Both the position numbers and the translations under genes were made by a program. A DNA stretch of 64,000 nt. Origin: Ailanthus altissimus. Taxonomy: Eukaryota > Streptophyta > Magnoliopsida > Sapindales > Simaroubaceae. Location of the stretch: positions 16,392,501 through 16,456,500 of the forward strand of contig OX327684.1 of the NCBI GenBank assembly GCA_946807835.1. The letters run 5' to 3'. This document shows positions 47,884 through 60,597 of the stretch, piece after piece (the first letter of the stretch is position 1; every line of letters begins with the position of its first letter). The notes beneath the pieces are model-generated. The model saw only the letters and a list, made by a program, of their open reading frames with translations. It had not been told where the DNA came from and did not search any database.

Positions 47884-50760
47884 GTGCTGCTGATATCATT
47901 ATATTCAAATTTCGACCATGATATATTTTGGGGTAGCTTGGAGAGCTCTAGTGATGATTTTGAAAGATACATTAGAAATCAAAATATGCACATAGTAGTT
48001 TCAAAAAATATTAAATATAAAACATTGTTGAGAAGAGATTGTCATCTTCTGGGAGTTGATCAGGTGTATTACAAAGTGACTCTGAAGTTTGACGTTCCTT
48101 CATGTACTATAAAATTGAGATATATTCCACTTGAAAATGACAACGATGCAATATTGTGGTTGAGTTTACAAAATAATATGGCTACACCGTTTTGTGTAAC
48201 AGTAGATGCTCGAGCTCCCGAATATAAAAGTAATGCAGAAGTACTCATGGAGCAAAAACAAGGTTATGATAATCAATTCACATCGATAACCCTGTGTATA
48301 TTTTAAATCCCTTGGAGGATTATCATTATTTTCCTCCGATGTTCAACGAACAACTAGACTATATATATTATAATAGTCAGATATATAGAGATGTTGGTGT
48401 TGATCTTGGCTATGATATTGGTTAAGATGTTGGATATAATGTGAGTAATGTGGAAACAAAATGAGAAACGTTATGAGAATGATAATCGTGGTTATGATAT
48501 TGGTTATGAGATTGATGATGGAAGAAATAATGACGATGATGATAATGATGATGAGGATGATGACAATTATGAAGAGACTGGGATGAAAACGATGATGCTA
48601 GTGATGATGATGATGACAATAAAGGTGATGAAGATGATGATGATAATAATGGTTATGGCAGAGAAGAAAGGATTAAGATAGAAAATCTATTTCAGTTTCA
48701 GCCTGAAATAACACTATTTGACTTGAATATATCAGAAAAGATATCTTCTATTGAGATTGGTGATGTGTTTGTGGAAAAGTTATATGACAATAAAGATGAA
48801 ATTCATGAAGTTATAAGCATGGTTGCACTAAAGGGTAAATGGAGCTTCAAAGTTTATAAGTCTACCAAAGATCGTTTCAAGTTAAAATGCGATGATGATA
48901 GATATAAGTGGAGATTACGGACTGTATCGACTGAAGGGTGACATGTTTTCATCGTAAAATGAGTAGATGTAGAGTATACTTGTGTTTTGAGTCAATTTTC
49001 GGATGGACACCGGCAACCCAAGAGCTGAATTATTGCTAAAGTAATAAAAAAATAAGTTTACATCAATCAATAGAAATTATAGGCCAAAAGACATTAAAGC
49101 AGACATATGTGAAGAATTTAGTGTTCAGATAACGTATACTACATCTTCGAGAGCTAGAGAGCGTGCATTAAGATTGATAAGAGGTGTTCCAGAGGATTCA
49201 TTCAGATTACTTCCTGCATACAACTATGTGTTGCAACAAAATAACCCAGGTAAGGTTACTCATTTGGAAACAGAAGTGGATAATCACTTCAAGTATTTCA
49301 TTTTGGCATTAGAATCATGCATCAGAGGTTTTAATTCATCAATCTGACTAGTGATTGTAGTGGACAGAATATTTTTGAAAGGTTTCTATCTTGGTACAAT
49401 ATTTATGGTTGTTTGTAAAGATGGAAACAATCAAAATTTTCCATTAGCCTAGGGAATTGCTGATTTAGAAAATAATACTTCTTGGGAGTGGTTTATGGTT
49501 AAACTGTAAGGAGTAATTGTGAGCCATCAGAATCTTTTCTTTATATCTGATCGACACGTGAGTATTGAGAGGGCTATACGAGGTGTGTATCCTCATGCAT
49601 ATCATGGGTTCTACATTTATCATTTGAAGGAAAATTTGATGACAAAATATTAGTTACCATCAAAAAAGTCTAAAAAAGGGTATACTTGTCTACCTACTTC
49701 ACTCTTGCCAAAGCTTATCGTGTCCCTAATTTTTAATACCAATTAAACAAGATACGACAAATGAGACCCAACGTAATAAAGCATTTAGAGGATAATGTTG
49801 GTATGGTAAGATGGGCTCGATCAGCTGGTGCTTTCAGAAGGTACGACGTCATGACTACTAATATCGCTGAGAGCATTAATACAGTTGTAAATGAAGCAAG
49901 AAAGCTTTCGGTGACCAATATAGTGGAATAGATGCGGGACCTAACGCAATTATGATTTTACCATAGATGATTTGCAACATAAAATATGATGAATGTCCTG
50001 ACAAACTGGGCACATCATAAAATCATGAAACATAATGATGATGTAAGTCGAATGAAAATTTCTCCCATTGATGATTTACCATTTATAGTTAAGGACAGTG
50101 GCGTGAACTGGATAGTGGACATTAATGAAAGAACATGTAGTTGTCAAAAGTTTAACTATCGACAACTGCCTTGTTCTCATGCACTAGTCGTATGCATATT
50201 TTATGCAGATTCATTCGACCTAACGCAATTATGGTTTTACCATAGATGATTTACAGCATAAAATATGATGTGTGTCCTGACGAACTGGGCACATCATAAA
50301 ATCATGAAACATAATGATGACGTAAGTCGAATGAAAATTTCTCCCATTGATGATTTACGATTTGTAGTTAAGGACAAGGGCGTGAATTGGATAGTGGACA
50401 TTAGTGAAAGAATATGTAGTTGTCAGAAGTTTGACTATCGACAACTGTCTTGTTCTTATACACTCGCATATGCAGATACATCAGATTATCGTACGAGTCT
50501 TTATTCAACTTATCACACATTTGAGACTTTATTCTGTGCTTATAGCGAGCTAGTATTTTCGGTTGGTTAAGTGTCAAATTAGATAGTCCCGGAGTATCTA
50601 AAAAATATGGACATTCAACCTTTGATAGCACATCGCAGTCAGGCAGACGTTAAATGAATCAGATTCTATCTCAAGGGGAGGAGCTATCGAAGAATATATC
50701 TAGTCGTTGTAGACAACATGGACATAATCGATAGACGTTTCAAAACCCTGTCCCTTTATA
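47884..50760 (+). pseudogene. MuDR-type transposase of the MULE, broken
   Basis: In order: a non-domain N-terminal part (47,884-48,303); an acidic low-complexity linker coded by GATGAT repeats (48,440-48,670); the MuDR N-terminal domain (48,723-48,940) with KISSIEIGDVFVEKLYDNKD and FKVYKSTKDRFKLKC; the MULE catalytic region in broken frames (about 49,380-49,650) with ISDRHVSIERAIRGVYPHAY and HLKENLMTKY; then a SWIM zinc finger, CSCQKFNYRQLPCSHAL (50,140-50,190). The SWIM segment is duplicated. A zinc-knuckle-like CRQHGHNR follows near 50,710. The protein would bind TIRs and cut DNA. Many stops; not functional. Confidence 0.88.
49938..50495 (+). repeat. 279-bp tandem duplication covering the SWIM domain
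   Basis: GACCTAACGCAATTATG occurs at 49,938 and 50,217. The following roughly 275 bases repeat closely. The second SWIM copy reads CSCQKFDYRQLSCSYTL, so its final His has become Tyr and it should not bind zinc normally. The first copy keeps the CxC and CxH ligands. Confidence 0.92.
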
Positions 50761-51179
50761 AAGCAGGTAATGTATGTTTGTTTATAAAACTACCTTGTTG
50801 ATATTTAATTTCACTATAATATAAGACTAATATTTCTTTTTTATTTTAGATGGACCTAAAAAATATGGAAACGAGTTGGACCCCGAGGCTTAATTATGTA
50901 TGAGTGTCAAGTTTCGTAACTTCTGTGTACTTATTTTATAATGCACTTATACTTTGTATTACATACTTAATAATTTCATATGCACTTGTTATTACATACT
51001 TAATATTGATGTTGACAATTTTAATGAAATTTTGACAAAATCTTTCCTATTATATAGATATTCCCAAACCTGCCATATTGAAAAAACACACTTTTATCTA
51101 ATTATATCTCATCTCCGCACCTATCCACCCAATATGCAAACATCAAAATAAATAAATGCATATATAAAACAATATAGTA
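50761..51179. other. Intergenic region between the convergent MULE genes
   Basis: AT-rich. It presumably holds the 3' ends of both genes. No recognisable coding sequence. Confidence 0.45.
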
Positions 51180-54100
51180 TTAAACATATATGAAGCAGAT
51201 CTTGCAGCGATTCATAAATCAACGACCATCTTTTGTTTATAAAAGGAACCAATTTGAGGGAAGGAATCAAATAGCTGACTTAACATAAGATACTCAATAT
51301 GCATATACATAAATGCGCCACAATCCCCGCTCCCGACCTCTTATTGCGGCACATTCTCCTGTAAACAAACCACCGGCCAAGGGAACAAATTTAGGCCTTG
51401 TATGCCCTTCAAACTATAAAATCTATATTTTTGAAGGTACAAAGGCATTGTAACACGTAGAGGCTCCAAAAATTTAATAATGGTCTGGTTGGAGTAGCTG
51501 TTCACACTGGAATCATAAAGAACAATTGCCATTCGAACAAGGTCGACCTCTGCTAAAAATTAATTTTCCTATTTGATATTCAAAGGGATATATACCTACA
51601 AAAATCATTTTTGTATTATTTTAAACTTAATGTTGTTATGTATTTAATAAAAATTTAATACTGTTCTTAAAAGTGCCTTATTAACCAATGCCCATAGTTT
51701 AGCACTAAGTAACTCGGTTTTTGTTCCGAGTGCATAAGCCAACAATGGTTCGAGCCATTGGTCATCATCTGGAGGATCGATGGTGAAGAACGTTTGCCAC
51801 ATTTTTCGAACATACTTCTAAAGACAAATATATACAACATTAACTCCTTAATAGTTAATATAAACAACAGTATGATAATGTTATATGCAAAATAGACGTA
51901 AAAAATAGCTCATGTAAAAATATGCATTTGCAGTTGTGTAATCCTGTGAATACATGTCAGAGAACATCCTTTGGCGTAAAAGAAAAATCTTTAAATACTC
52001 ATTTATATGCTGCAAAACAAAGAATATGTATAAGTTTCAATACTCTTAAACAACTCATAAAAAAAAAATACAAGTCCTCACCGAATCTTCAAGCCAGTGT
52101 TGCAGTAAGTCATTAAACCATGTACAGTTAGAATTGAGTCCATTCAACCTAACCTACTTTGTTGGGTCATTTTTTTTTTCAAATTCAAAATCTCAGTAAA
52201 TTTAGCCTGATTAATAGAAATCAGTTACCTATTTATGTCAATTGTAGGTGCTACTAGCAATTCTATAATTTCTTTTTTTATGTGCTTTTTCAACAGATTG
52301 ATATATAGACTAACTTGGGCTGCTGCCTTCCTGCGAATGCACCTATACTTGCTCAACCTTTGACCCAACGGAGCAGGTATAATTTTTACACTGGCAGGGC
52401 TATCAGCTACATGCTGTATATTCATTGCCATAGGCTGATGCTGAGACTTGCTGGCAAGAGCATAGGTCTAAAAAGTCAATAACTATGAATTCAGTACTCC
52501 ACAAAATCAAACAACACCAGTTAATATATTGACTTGTTAAACTTTGCACCCACTGAAATTTAAGTTCAAAACGTACCACATTCTGCCTTGTATCCTCAGA
52601 GATCTTGGCTAATTTAAACTGTTGTATCAAGAGAGATATCTGATGCAATATATCTTCTTTGGCCTTAGTCACCCTACTTATTACCTCTGAGCTAACACGA
52701 TTAATCTTGGTGGAAAGCTCTGAGTTAACCTCATCAATCCTAGTAAATAGCCTTGTTTCAAGATCATTTATCATTTTCTCCAGGACATAATACTATGATG
52801 ATGACGTACCAGACTCAAACTATACATAATTAATTATAATCAATTTTCACAATCTAATACTCATTAATAACATAAGTAATTATAATTAAAGAAACAAAAT
52901 TAAATTATTATACCATTGATTCAGTTGTTGCCTGGGCTTGGAATTCGTAGTCAGGTTGAATATCATTGGTGAATTGGGTGTTTAGAATCTCAACTTTTTC
53001 TAACCTAAGACTCCCTCCCCATTTTCTCGATGGAATGTATATGTTTATCGCCATACGACAGTCCACACTCTTCTCATGTTTGTAAGGCACCAATTTTCTA
53101 TGAACTTCCAAAGCTTTCATAATATTTTAGATTTATTAATTATTATTAGAAAAATAGTAAAAGTTATAAGAAAATTACATATATTTTTTGTTGAACGTAA
53201 AAGCATACCCCAACACCATCGAAGAGGACGCTTACAATGCTTTCGTATAATCGGTTGCCTGTACTAGACAAATTTAGAAGACACTAAAAATAGTCTCCAT
53301 TCTTATGAGCAAACACATCCTTACATCTCGGGATCACCTTGTAGATCTACACCTGAGATGATAATAAATGAAAGAAATAACAATGTCAACAAAATATTTT
53401 TTTTGTATCCCAATATGATGATGAATCAAAAAATAAGAATTACTCACTAAGAATGCTTGACTAAATGAGCATAGGTTGTATGATTACCTATCCGAAGTGC
53501 CTGCTTTTCTGAGCTTCATTGACTTTTTAATTGGAGCCTTGCATAAGCTATTATAGAGTATAATCTATGCAATCATGCCCTAAGGATAGATATTAAGCTC
53601 ATCAAGATTATCTATGAGGTGGAACACAAAATATTGTACTGCTCTATTCCGATCATGTAGCATTAACAATTTATGAAATACATAAAATAGACATATTTTT
53701 ACTGTATCTATATTATCGTCAAATGTAATGCTCTTGAACCACAAATCTAAATTCTTGTAAGTCAACTCATTTCTACCCAAAAAGTATTTGTGTCATAGTC
53801 TATCACCTAATCCACTTTCTACGGGATAATCCTTCATCCTTAAACCAGTAATCAAATAAAATTATAGATGGGAGAATCTAATACGTCTTTTACCTATATA
53901 GAACCATAATTCTTTATATAAATATTTGGTATGTACGCGTCTTAATAAAATCTCATATGCTAAAATAACTGATAATGAAATATCAAATACATCCAAAAAA
54001 TACTCAAAACATGTGGTTTTAAATATTTCGACCTGGCTCAAAGTCAATTTGTCTTTTATATTTTTCATAACCCATAACTTCGAGTAAGTATGTATGGTTG

Positions 54101-54190
54101 ATTGGTAGAATTTATTTTCAGCAATCATGTAGTCTTTTGAAAAATTTTCCTTCCTACAAAAAATTAAGCTAAAAAAAATTATTAGCATAT
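51180..54190 (-). pseudogene. ULP1-like (C48) cysteine protease with DUF1985 region, carried by the MULE
   Basis: Reading on the minus strand: a DUF1985-like N-terminal region (54,190-53,865) with KDKLTLSQVEIFKTTCFEYF, LDVFDISLSVILAYEILLRR and ELWFYIGKRRIRFS; continued near 53,780-53,580 with TVKICLFYVFHKLL and FHLIDNLDELNIYP; a linker with a coiled-coil segment (52,774-52,600; LETRLFTRIDEVNSELSTK); and a C48 protease region, with the substrate-fold part LYDSSVNSYSNQT (51,532 onward) and the nucleophile block SGDCGAFMYMHIEYL (about 51,320-51,270). In the family this catalytic Cys acts with His and Asp to cleave SUMO-type conjugates. Introns are likely and stops are present (for example just before the Cys block), so it is not functional as read. 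Confidence 0.8.
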
Positions 54191-54345
54191 AGAATTAAAA
54201 AAATTATTATTAACATAAAAAAAACCTATTATTACAACTAAAAAACAACATAACAATGACAAAATAATTTCAAATTACACACATTAATTTAAATAATTAT
54301 TAATAAATAAAATATATTTTTAAATTTATTAAAAATTAAAAACAA

Positions 54346-54510
54346 TTGCCACGTGGCGCCACATGGCCGCAACAAGCTATGCGTTCACGGCAGTGTGCGA
54401 TGCACGCACCATGCTATGGCCATGCGCCATTCGTATGGAGTATAGTTCTAGCATGTGAGACATGCGTTGGCGAGTGTCCGACGTGTGTCTCACAGAAAAT
54501 GGTTGGAATC
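54346..54510. repeat. Right GC-rich subterminal block of the MULE
   Basis: Contains GCCACGTGGCGCC, ACATGGCC and GCATGCGTTGG-like words. It probably pairs with 47,592-47,775 as inner TIR and is the likely promoter side of the minus-strand ULP1-like gene. Confidence 0.5.
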
Positions 54511-55319
54511 TGCATCTTCAACCTTTTTTTTAATTTATTTTTGGCATTTTACACACATTTTCAACATTCTTTTTACATTACTAATACTACATTTATATAT
54601 TTCTAACAACTAAATAAAAAGTAACTAAAAAATACAACAAAACTAAATTTACAATAAAAACCTCATCAATTTTCACTTATTTTTAATTTTTTTTTAACTT
54701 CCCATGATTATTGTAGTTGAAATCTTCAAAATATATTAACTTTAGAGCCAATCTACACGAATTATGGGAATTTAGGAAGAAGTTGCCGAGAGAGTGAGGG
54801 GAAGTGTTTGATTTCGTTGGTTTTTTATTTTTGAGAATAAGGGTAAAATAGGAATTGAATTTAATATTTAGTTAATATATATTAACAAATTTGACTTTGG
54901 TCAAAATATTTTTTTATTTAAATTTTAGGTCAAAATAAAAAAATTTCACAAAAACAATTTCAACCCTAAAAAAAGGGCTATTTAGGATCATTTTCAAATA
55001 AAAATGTGGTCAGGACTTACTTTCAGAATTTCAATTTAATAGAGTTTCGTCTATTGCCAATCAGCTTGAATTTTTATGCACATAATTCATTTGATAGTGT
55101 GATATTATCACATCTAGGTGGCTAATCCGGTTAAAAACAAATTTACAGAATAAAGTAATAAGACAATGAATAATTTATAAATACAAAATTTGAGAATGTC
55201 GATGTATGAGTACAAACATACTTGTATAGTAATTTATAAATATAAACATATTTCACTTGGGTATGATTTTAATTTATAAATTTAAATATATTTTTAAAAA
55301 GTAAATAATTTTAAAAAAT

Positions 55320-55560
55320 AAGTCCTATATAATGTATAAAAAAGGATGAAAGCATTAATATGATAAAGATAAATGAGTTGGATGAGATAAGAAAGAAAAA
55401 ATAATACATTATTATTATTATGGAGTCTATTAGTTATTAATTAACTTAAAAAAATATAACAAGTACGCTTCAGTTTTAATCTTAACTATTAAATAAAAAG
55501 TGATCTAATAGTTAAAAAATTATGTCAAAACTTGTGTAAAATAAGAGGTGTCATAGATCT
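55320..55560. repeat. Single arm of the foldback family
   Basis: It follows the left arm of the full copies (GAGTTGGATGAGATAAG, TATTATTATTATGGAGTC, then GTGTCATAGATCTTGCC) and stops at the symmetry centre of the family, where a (TA)n run begins (55,563-55,594). Confidence 0.75.
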
Positions 55561-55562
55561 TG

Positions 55563-55594
<32 letters not shown>
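55563..55594. repeat. (TA)n microsatellite
   Basis: Simple AT repeat at the centre point of a foldback arm. Confidence 0.95.
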
Positions 55595-55598
<4 letters not shown>

Positions 55599-56675
55599 AA
55601 GGATATTTTGACCACCCTCCCTACCCGTTTTAGTGAAAGGAATAATTTACTTGTCCTATTTAGAAAAAATACCCTTTTATATCCCCTGTCATTAGTGACT
55701 GACGTTTGACTTCATGGACAGAAGGGTATTATTATCCATTTATCATGGTTCTAAGGAAAAACAATTGACATGTTAGATAGGTGGAACACATAAACATCTT
55801 GTTAAATGACATGTGTTAGCATCTAATTTGTGAAGGGTTTTGGCGCTCAGAAGATGAAGAGATTATCTTTTTCAAGGACTCTATCTTAAATTGTTCGACA
55901 AAAACATAAATTCATTATCTCCATTATACCATCAAAATTTGAAAATCAAATATTACTGTTACATTTATGATTCTGAAATAACAAAGGCAGCTCCAAATAT
56001 ACATAAGATCAAAAAGTGAGTGTGGAAGAATTGTATTAAGGTACACATTCATTAAAAAAAATCAACATATTAATTTTATTTTGAAATTTTTTTCATGTGA
56101 ATGCATGATATTATATAGTTGTATGATGTCAATAGTAAATATATTTTGTATAGATTGACATCATCATCCATGTACATGCATAAAAATTTAAATGGGTTTT
56201 AGGGTTTTGAACTCGAATTGTGACTTAAAGTATTTTTTTTAGTTTCGATGTCATATGTGGCTTTGTTTATGTTTGATTTTGTCAATTTTTGAGCCATGTC
56301 CCATTTTTTTGTTTGATTTAGGGTTTTGTGTTTAAACTTATTTTCTAGTTAATGGGTCTCTAATGCATGTCATGTGACTTTGTATATATTTGTATTTGTC
56401 GAAAGTTAAGTGAGATAATAATTTCTACATGCCTTTATTTATGTACATTTGTCAAATTTATAGTGTGATATATATTTGTACATGGCACTATTTATGTTCT
56501 TGAAGTTTTGCATAATCTTAATTTGTGTTTGACTTTAATATAAACCATATAGCTCCCAAGAGAAAATGGAATATGATGGCAGAGACCATTAAGGTACTTG
56601 GTTTTAATGAGTATATCCATTATTTCACCCCTGATACCTATAGTTTAGCCCTAAAAAATGTTGTGTACCAAATGT
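55595..56675. other. Unclassified DNA left of CACTA-2
   Basis: Starts with a possible transposon edge (AAGGATATTTTGACCACCC). Near 56,540-56,660 an exon-like frame reads KRKWNMMAETIKVLGFNEYI and continues up to the CACTA-2 insertion. I do not recognise it. It may continue beyond the element at 62,178. Confidence 0.35.
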
Positions 56676-56865
56676 CACTATTAGAAAAATGGGCTTCATT
56701 GATATTATGCTATTGACACTTTTTTAAATAGTGTCAGTAAAACAAAGTGTAAGTGAATTGTTGATACTATAGTATCAGTGAAACGAAGTGTCAATGAATT
56801 ATTGATAGTATTAGCAAATAAAATGTAAGTGAATTAATGATACCGTAATATTAAAAAATTACTTT
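56676..56865. repeat. Left TIR and subterminal repeats of CACTA-2
   Basis: CACTATTAGAAAAATGGGCT, then GTGTCAGT, GTATCAGTGA and GTGTCAATGA units. Confidence 0.85.
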
Positions 56866-57039
56866 TAAACTTATTAAAAAAGAATAATAGCAAAACTACA
56901 TCGTTTTAGGGATTAGAAAATGAAAAAAAAGACGCACTAAACGACGTCATTCGCGGCGTTGTATTTACTTGAATTTCCCCAAGTTTTATGTTTTCTATCA
57001 GTTTTCTTTGTAACTTTAGCAAAGAACACAACCAATTTG

Positions 57040-57241
57040 AGAAATTAATTGAACTCAGAAAGCTCATTTTGCTCATCGTCTTCAATCTTCTTCTTCTTTC
57101 CTTTCCCAATTCGAATAATCAATAGTTGTTTGAAACATCTCAAACCCACTTTTCTCTATTCGCGCCCTTTTCGCTCTCTCTCTCTCTCAAGTATAACACT
57201 GTTTCACCCAGAACCGATGACAAATTTGAAGAGTTTACGGT
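57040..57241 (+). other. First-exon-like block (CT-rich leader, ATG, splice donor) in CACTA-2
   Basis: CT-rich 5'-UTR-like sequence (57,070-57,200) precedes ATGACAAATTTGAAGAG (57,218) and a donor-type CGGTGAGTAC at 57,240. It could be the captured promoter and first exon of a gene, or a CACTA-encoded start. The product is not recognised, and the overlapping open frames in two registers are not convincing proteins. Confidence 0.35.
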
Positions 57242-58359
57242 GAGTACAAAGAAGCTGATTACTAGCTATGAATCTCTCTTCTCTCCCTTCGTTCAACTCA
57301 TCTTCACTTTCTTTTCGTAGTTTGTAATCATTTTCACTCTCTCTTTATAGTTTGTAATCGATCCCAATATAGGTAATCGACAAATTGCTATCAATGACGA
57401 CAATGAAGTCTTAATAGGTGTCTTCTTTTTTCTTCTTTCTATTCTTATTTTTCATATTGATTTTCTTTTATTATTTATATCAATAATTTGTTTTCAACTT
57501 TCTTATTAAATAAAATTTGTGATTCGAATTAAATTTTAGTTTTCAAGTTGTTGACTTCGCTTCAATTTCAATGTAATTGAAGGTAAGCTTTTTGAAATTT
57601 TTTGTTAGGATTTCTTCAATTTCTATCAAATTATTGTCAATTTCTAGTTAAGACTTTATACTAGCTGTTTTGGAAGTGGTTCAATGGCTATTCTCAGTTT
57701 AAGACAGATTATTGGTACCGATATAATTAAATTGTAAGATAACAACGATAAGAATAGTGGCGTAACAATAGAGAGGATTGGTCTTCGAAATGATAGAGGG
57801 AGTGGTTTTAAAGACAGAAGAAGAATCGGAGTATTATTGGTACAGATACTGAAACAATCTGCAAGAATGTTGGACGAAGAAAACAGAGCTGAAAGAGCTA
57901 TATTTCACACTCATTAATTGATCATTGCAATTTCAATGTCACTTTTATTTGATCTTGCATTGTTTATTAATCAGTTACTTGTGAATCCTCATATCCATAT
58001 ACTGAACACTTATTATTATGTTATTTTGTTGTTTCCCTAGGTTAATTTTGTTACTTTAATTGGTTTTTATATGGCCTTAGGTAAGGCACATTGATTGCCG
58101 AAAGAGACATGTTCTCAACTTAATAGACGAAGTATTTTGGGCATTCATAGACATTATTTATTGGACGAGACTTAGGTTTCCTACAAGGAATCAAACTAGA
58201 TTACTATAATACTATAGGTAACTCTGCTTGCTTTGTAGTTTTATGTTATGTACTTCTTATGTAATTGTAAGATAGGGTTCCTTATATAAGGTTGAAACCT
58301 AGACTTGAATGGTATTTTTATTGTTGGATGTGAGCTCAGTTAGTTTGTTTCTCTTCTAG

Positions 58360-58575
58360 GGTGTTGCTATTCCTACCACGAATAATATATTGTCCAAATG
58401 GGTTCCTGTAGCTGAGAGAAGTAGATCATTAGCTTTACTGTACAGTGGGATGTACCTTAGATCAGTCACTGGCCTGACCTTTTCTCTATTTCTAATACAT
58501 CAGTTTGGATGGTCATTAGTCTTCTAATCTTTTGGTTCTTTGGGAACAGTTAGGTTTGCTGTATGGCTAAACAAG
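58360..58575 (+). pseudogene. PHT4-type (ANTR) anion transporter exon, captured
   Basis: Between an acceptor (CTTCTAG) and a consensus donor (AAG then GTAAGT) the frame reads GVAIPTTNNILSKWVPVAER, SRSLALLYSGMYL, SVTGLTFSLFLIHQFGWS, FGSLGTVRFAVWLNK. This is the central part of plastid/Golgi PHT4-family phosphate/anion transporters (major facilitator superfamily). ERSRS and YSGMYLGS are family signatures; the Gly of the latter is Arg here. A stop falls after the GWS block. Exon borders are intact, so the piece was taken with its introns. It is a fragment only; the rest of the 12-TM protein is absent apart from the next exon. Confidence 0.9.
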
Positions 58576-58819
58576 GTAAGTTTTAGTGCCATTGTTAACT
58601 ACAATGGCTTTTTAATCGACATTTCTTTAAAAGGTTTCTGGATTATTATGTTTTATCTATGAAACTCTAGCCATTAATGCATTTGTTTGATCTTTGGGTT
58701 GATTTTTTTATCTAGATTTAAATGCCTTTATTAGAGAGTATAATCTTCTAATATAAATGTTCACTCTAATCCAAGTACCGGTTTGCTATATGTCACCTTT
58801 TCTATTTTCTGTGCTGTAG

Positions 58820-59021
58820 GCTTATAGTGCACCACTTGAGGATCCTGAACTAAGACCTGAAGCTAATTATTACAAGCTGTGCCTTTAAAGAACCTGCTAA
58901 AAAGATACCTTAGTGATTAATCTTGTCAAAACTACTTGTATGGCCTGTTATAGTGTCTTACTTTTGTCACAGATGGAGAACTTTCATTCTACTGACATGG
59001 ATGCCAATATACTATAACCAA
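58820..59021 (+). pseudogene. Next PHT4-type transporter exon, captured
   Basis: After acceptor GCTGTAG the frame starts AYSAPLEDPELRPEA. Farther on, with frameshifts, it matches the family stretch around KEP-KKIP, LILSK, SYFCH and FILLTWMP-YYNQ, and ends at a GTAAGC donor. It follows the preceding exon in the natural order, separated by an intron of 244 bases. At least two small indels break the frame. Confidence 0.85.
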
Positions 59022-60393
59022 GTAAGCTTTTTCTTTTGCCAGTAAAGCACATTTTGTGACCATGCATCATAGACAGTCCATGAGACTAAGTAATTGCTAA
59101 CTTCATCTTTTCAAATTTCATTTAAATGTAATTAGTGGAAAAGAATTATTGAAAGCCAAATTGTCAATTTCAAAATTTTGATTTTACACTAGTCATGTGC
59201 TTATCCATCAGTAGCATTTGTCCAAATGATTTTCATGACATGGTACATGTGATGTAATAGATTAGATGTTCAATTTTTGTCATCATGTTTTTCATCTTTG
59301 GACATAATTACAATTGAACCTTCTGGTTTTCTGCTTACTACTTTTTGTTATAAGATGTTTTAAACCAAAAGTGCACATAACATTGAATTCTGTCTTATTG
59401 AGGTAAAACTAATATATAATCTAATTCTCTTGGTTTGTTTCAAAAAATTGTACTGCTTACCATTATAATATTCATAGAAGCAACTTCTATTTTGGTACCA
59501 ACATAGGTCTTGCAATTCAATCTTACAGAATTTGGTTAGTTTTAGTTTTTGTAAGTTCATTAAATGTTGGGGGAATATCCTGAAATAGCTAAAATCTAGC
59601 CAAAATTTGTTGGTTGATAAATTTATTCGGTTAAAAGTTTAATGAATTTGATTTATAATGCATCTTACCTTATGCTCTGTTTGAACCACTTAATAGAGTA
59701 AGAGGATGAACTCCTCGTTATTTTGTTGCTAATATTGATGATAAAAAAAGGACGAATTGTGTGTTATGGTGGAAATTGGTGTAATTTAAATATAGTGACA
59801 TTACCAATGGCCTCTCAATGATTATACTTGCAAACTTAGGTCAATAACTTTACTGGTGGTTGCTGTAACTATATTTACAGTTAAATTTACGATGCAGAAA
59901 AAGGAATAAAAACTTATCTAAACTACTTTTCTAATGGATCAAGAACGTAGTTTGACTAATTTTGGTGCAGTCATGTGAAGCTCCTAAATGAATCTTGACA
60001 TTCTATGACTTTAATTGCATACATCATGGTTCTAATAATCTATACTTAAAGAGTCTCTTCTTCCTATATTTTTTATGTTTATTATTGTTTTTCTTTTTAT
60101 TTACATTGACATTTTAACCGTGCCAAAGATAATAATACATTACAAGTTCATTTCCTTAAATGTCATGCACACTTGCATCATATAATAGCTTATTGAAGCT
60201 AAACTTGTAATTTTTTTTTATCTTTTAATGATTATATGTTTGCTTTTAATTTTGAAAATAGTATTTCTCAAAGTGATACATTGATCTTAACTTTGTAATA
60301 GTCATGGTGAGATGTTTATACTTAATAAGTTTCTAGCACAAATGTCATTGCAATTAATTTTCTAATTACTAAAGAGTTTTTTTTTTGTCACAG
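59022..60393. other. CACTA-2 interior, intron-like
   Basis: T-rich sequence with no further exon that I can name. Somewhere here the source changes from the transporter to the RFC gene. Confidence 0.4.
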
Positions 60394-60597
60394 CCCTCAG
60401 TCATGAATGAACTTGTTCTTGCTTGATGAGTCAGATGCTATGACAAAAGATGCTCAGTTTTTCTTGCTTAAAAGGTACCAGCAATTTTTTTTTGGGTCTT
60501 ATAGTTAAGTATCTCACATCTCTCTTTTCTAGTGTGTGTTCTCTTTAGTGATTGAGAAATACACAAAGAATACTAGGTTTGCCAAGTTGAATTGCAG
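60394..60597 (+). pseudogene. Replication factor C small subunit (RFC3/RFC5-like) exon pair, captured
   Basis: First exon 60,394-60,474 (acceptor TCACAG, donor AAG then GTACC). The first part reads SVMNELVL. After one inserted base the frame continues LDESDAMTKDAQF and ends LLKR. This is the Walker B (DEAD-like) segment of clamp-loader RFC subunits, with DESD for DEAD. The next exon, from 60,549 after CTCTTTAG, reads IEKYTKNTRFAKLNC, the segment that normally follows (IEKYTKNTRFAL). The 74-base intervening stretch keeps intron character. RFC loads PCNA onto DNA; this fragment lacks Walker A and most of the protein. Assignment to the RFC3-type subunit of plants (called RFC5 in other systems) is likely. 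Confidence 0.88.

Larger units (their letters stand above)
47095..55015. mobile_element. Mutator-like element (MULE) with transposase and convergent ULP1-like gene
   Basis: About 7.9 kb with long imperfect terminal inverted repeats. Pairs include TTTTGACC, AATATTTAATTTTTTAACCA against AATATTTTGACCAAAGTC, and ATTTTACCCTTA. A MuDR-type transposase lies on the plus strand (47,884-50,760). A DUF1985/ULP1-type protease gene lies on the minus strand (54,190-51,180). The two are tail to tail. Plant MULEs that carry a ULP1 (C48 cysteine protease) gene are known as KAONASHI/KI-MULEs. Both genes are broken. Exact ends and the expected 9-11 bp target duplication were not resolved. Confidence 0.82.

Noticed and set aside
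48422..48681. Ser/His-rich minus-strand frame and Met-rich plus-strand frame
   Set aside because: Both are alternative readings of the GATGAT repeat that encodes the acidic linker of the MULE transposase.
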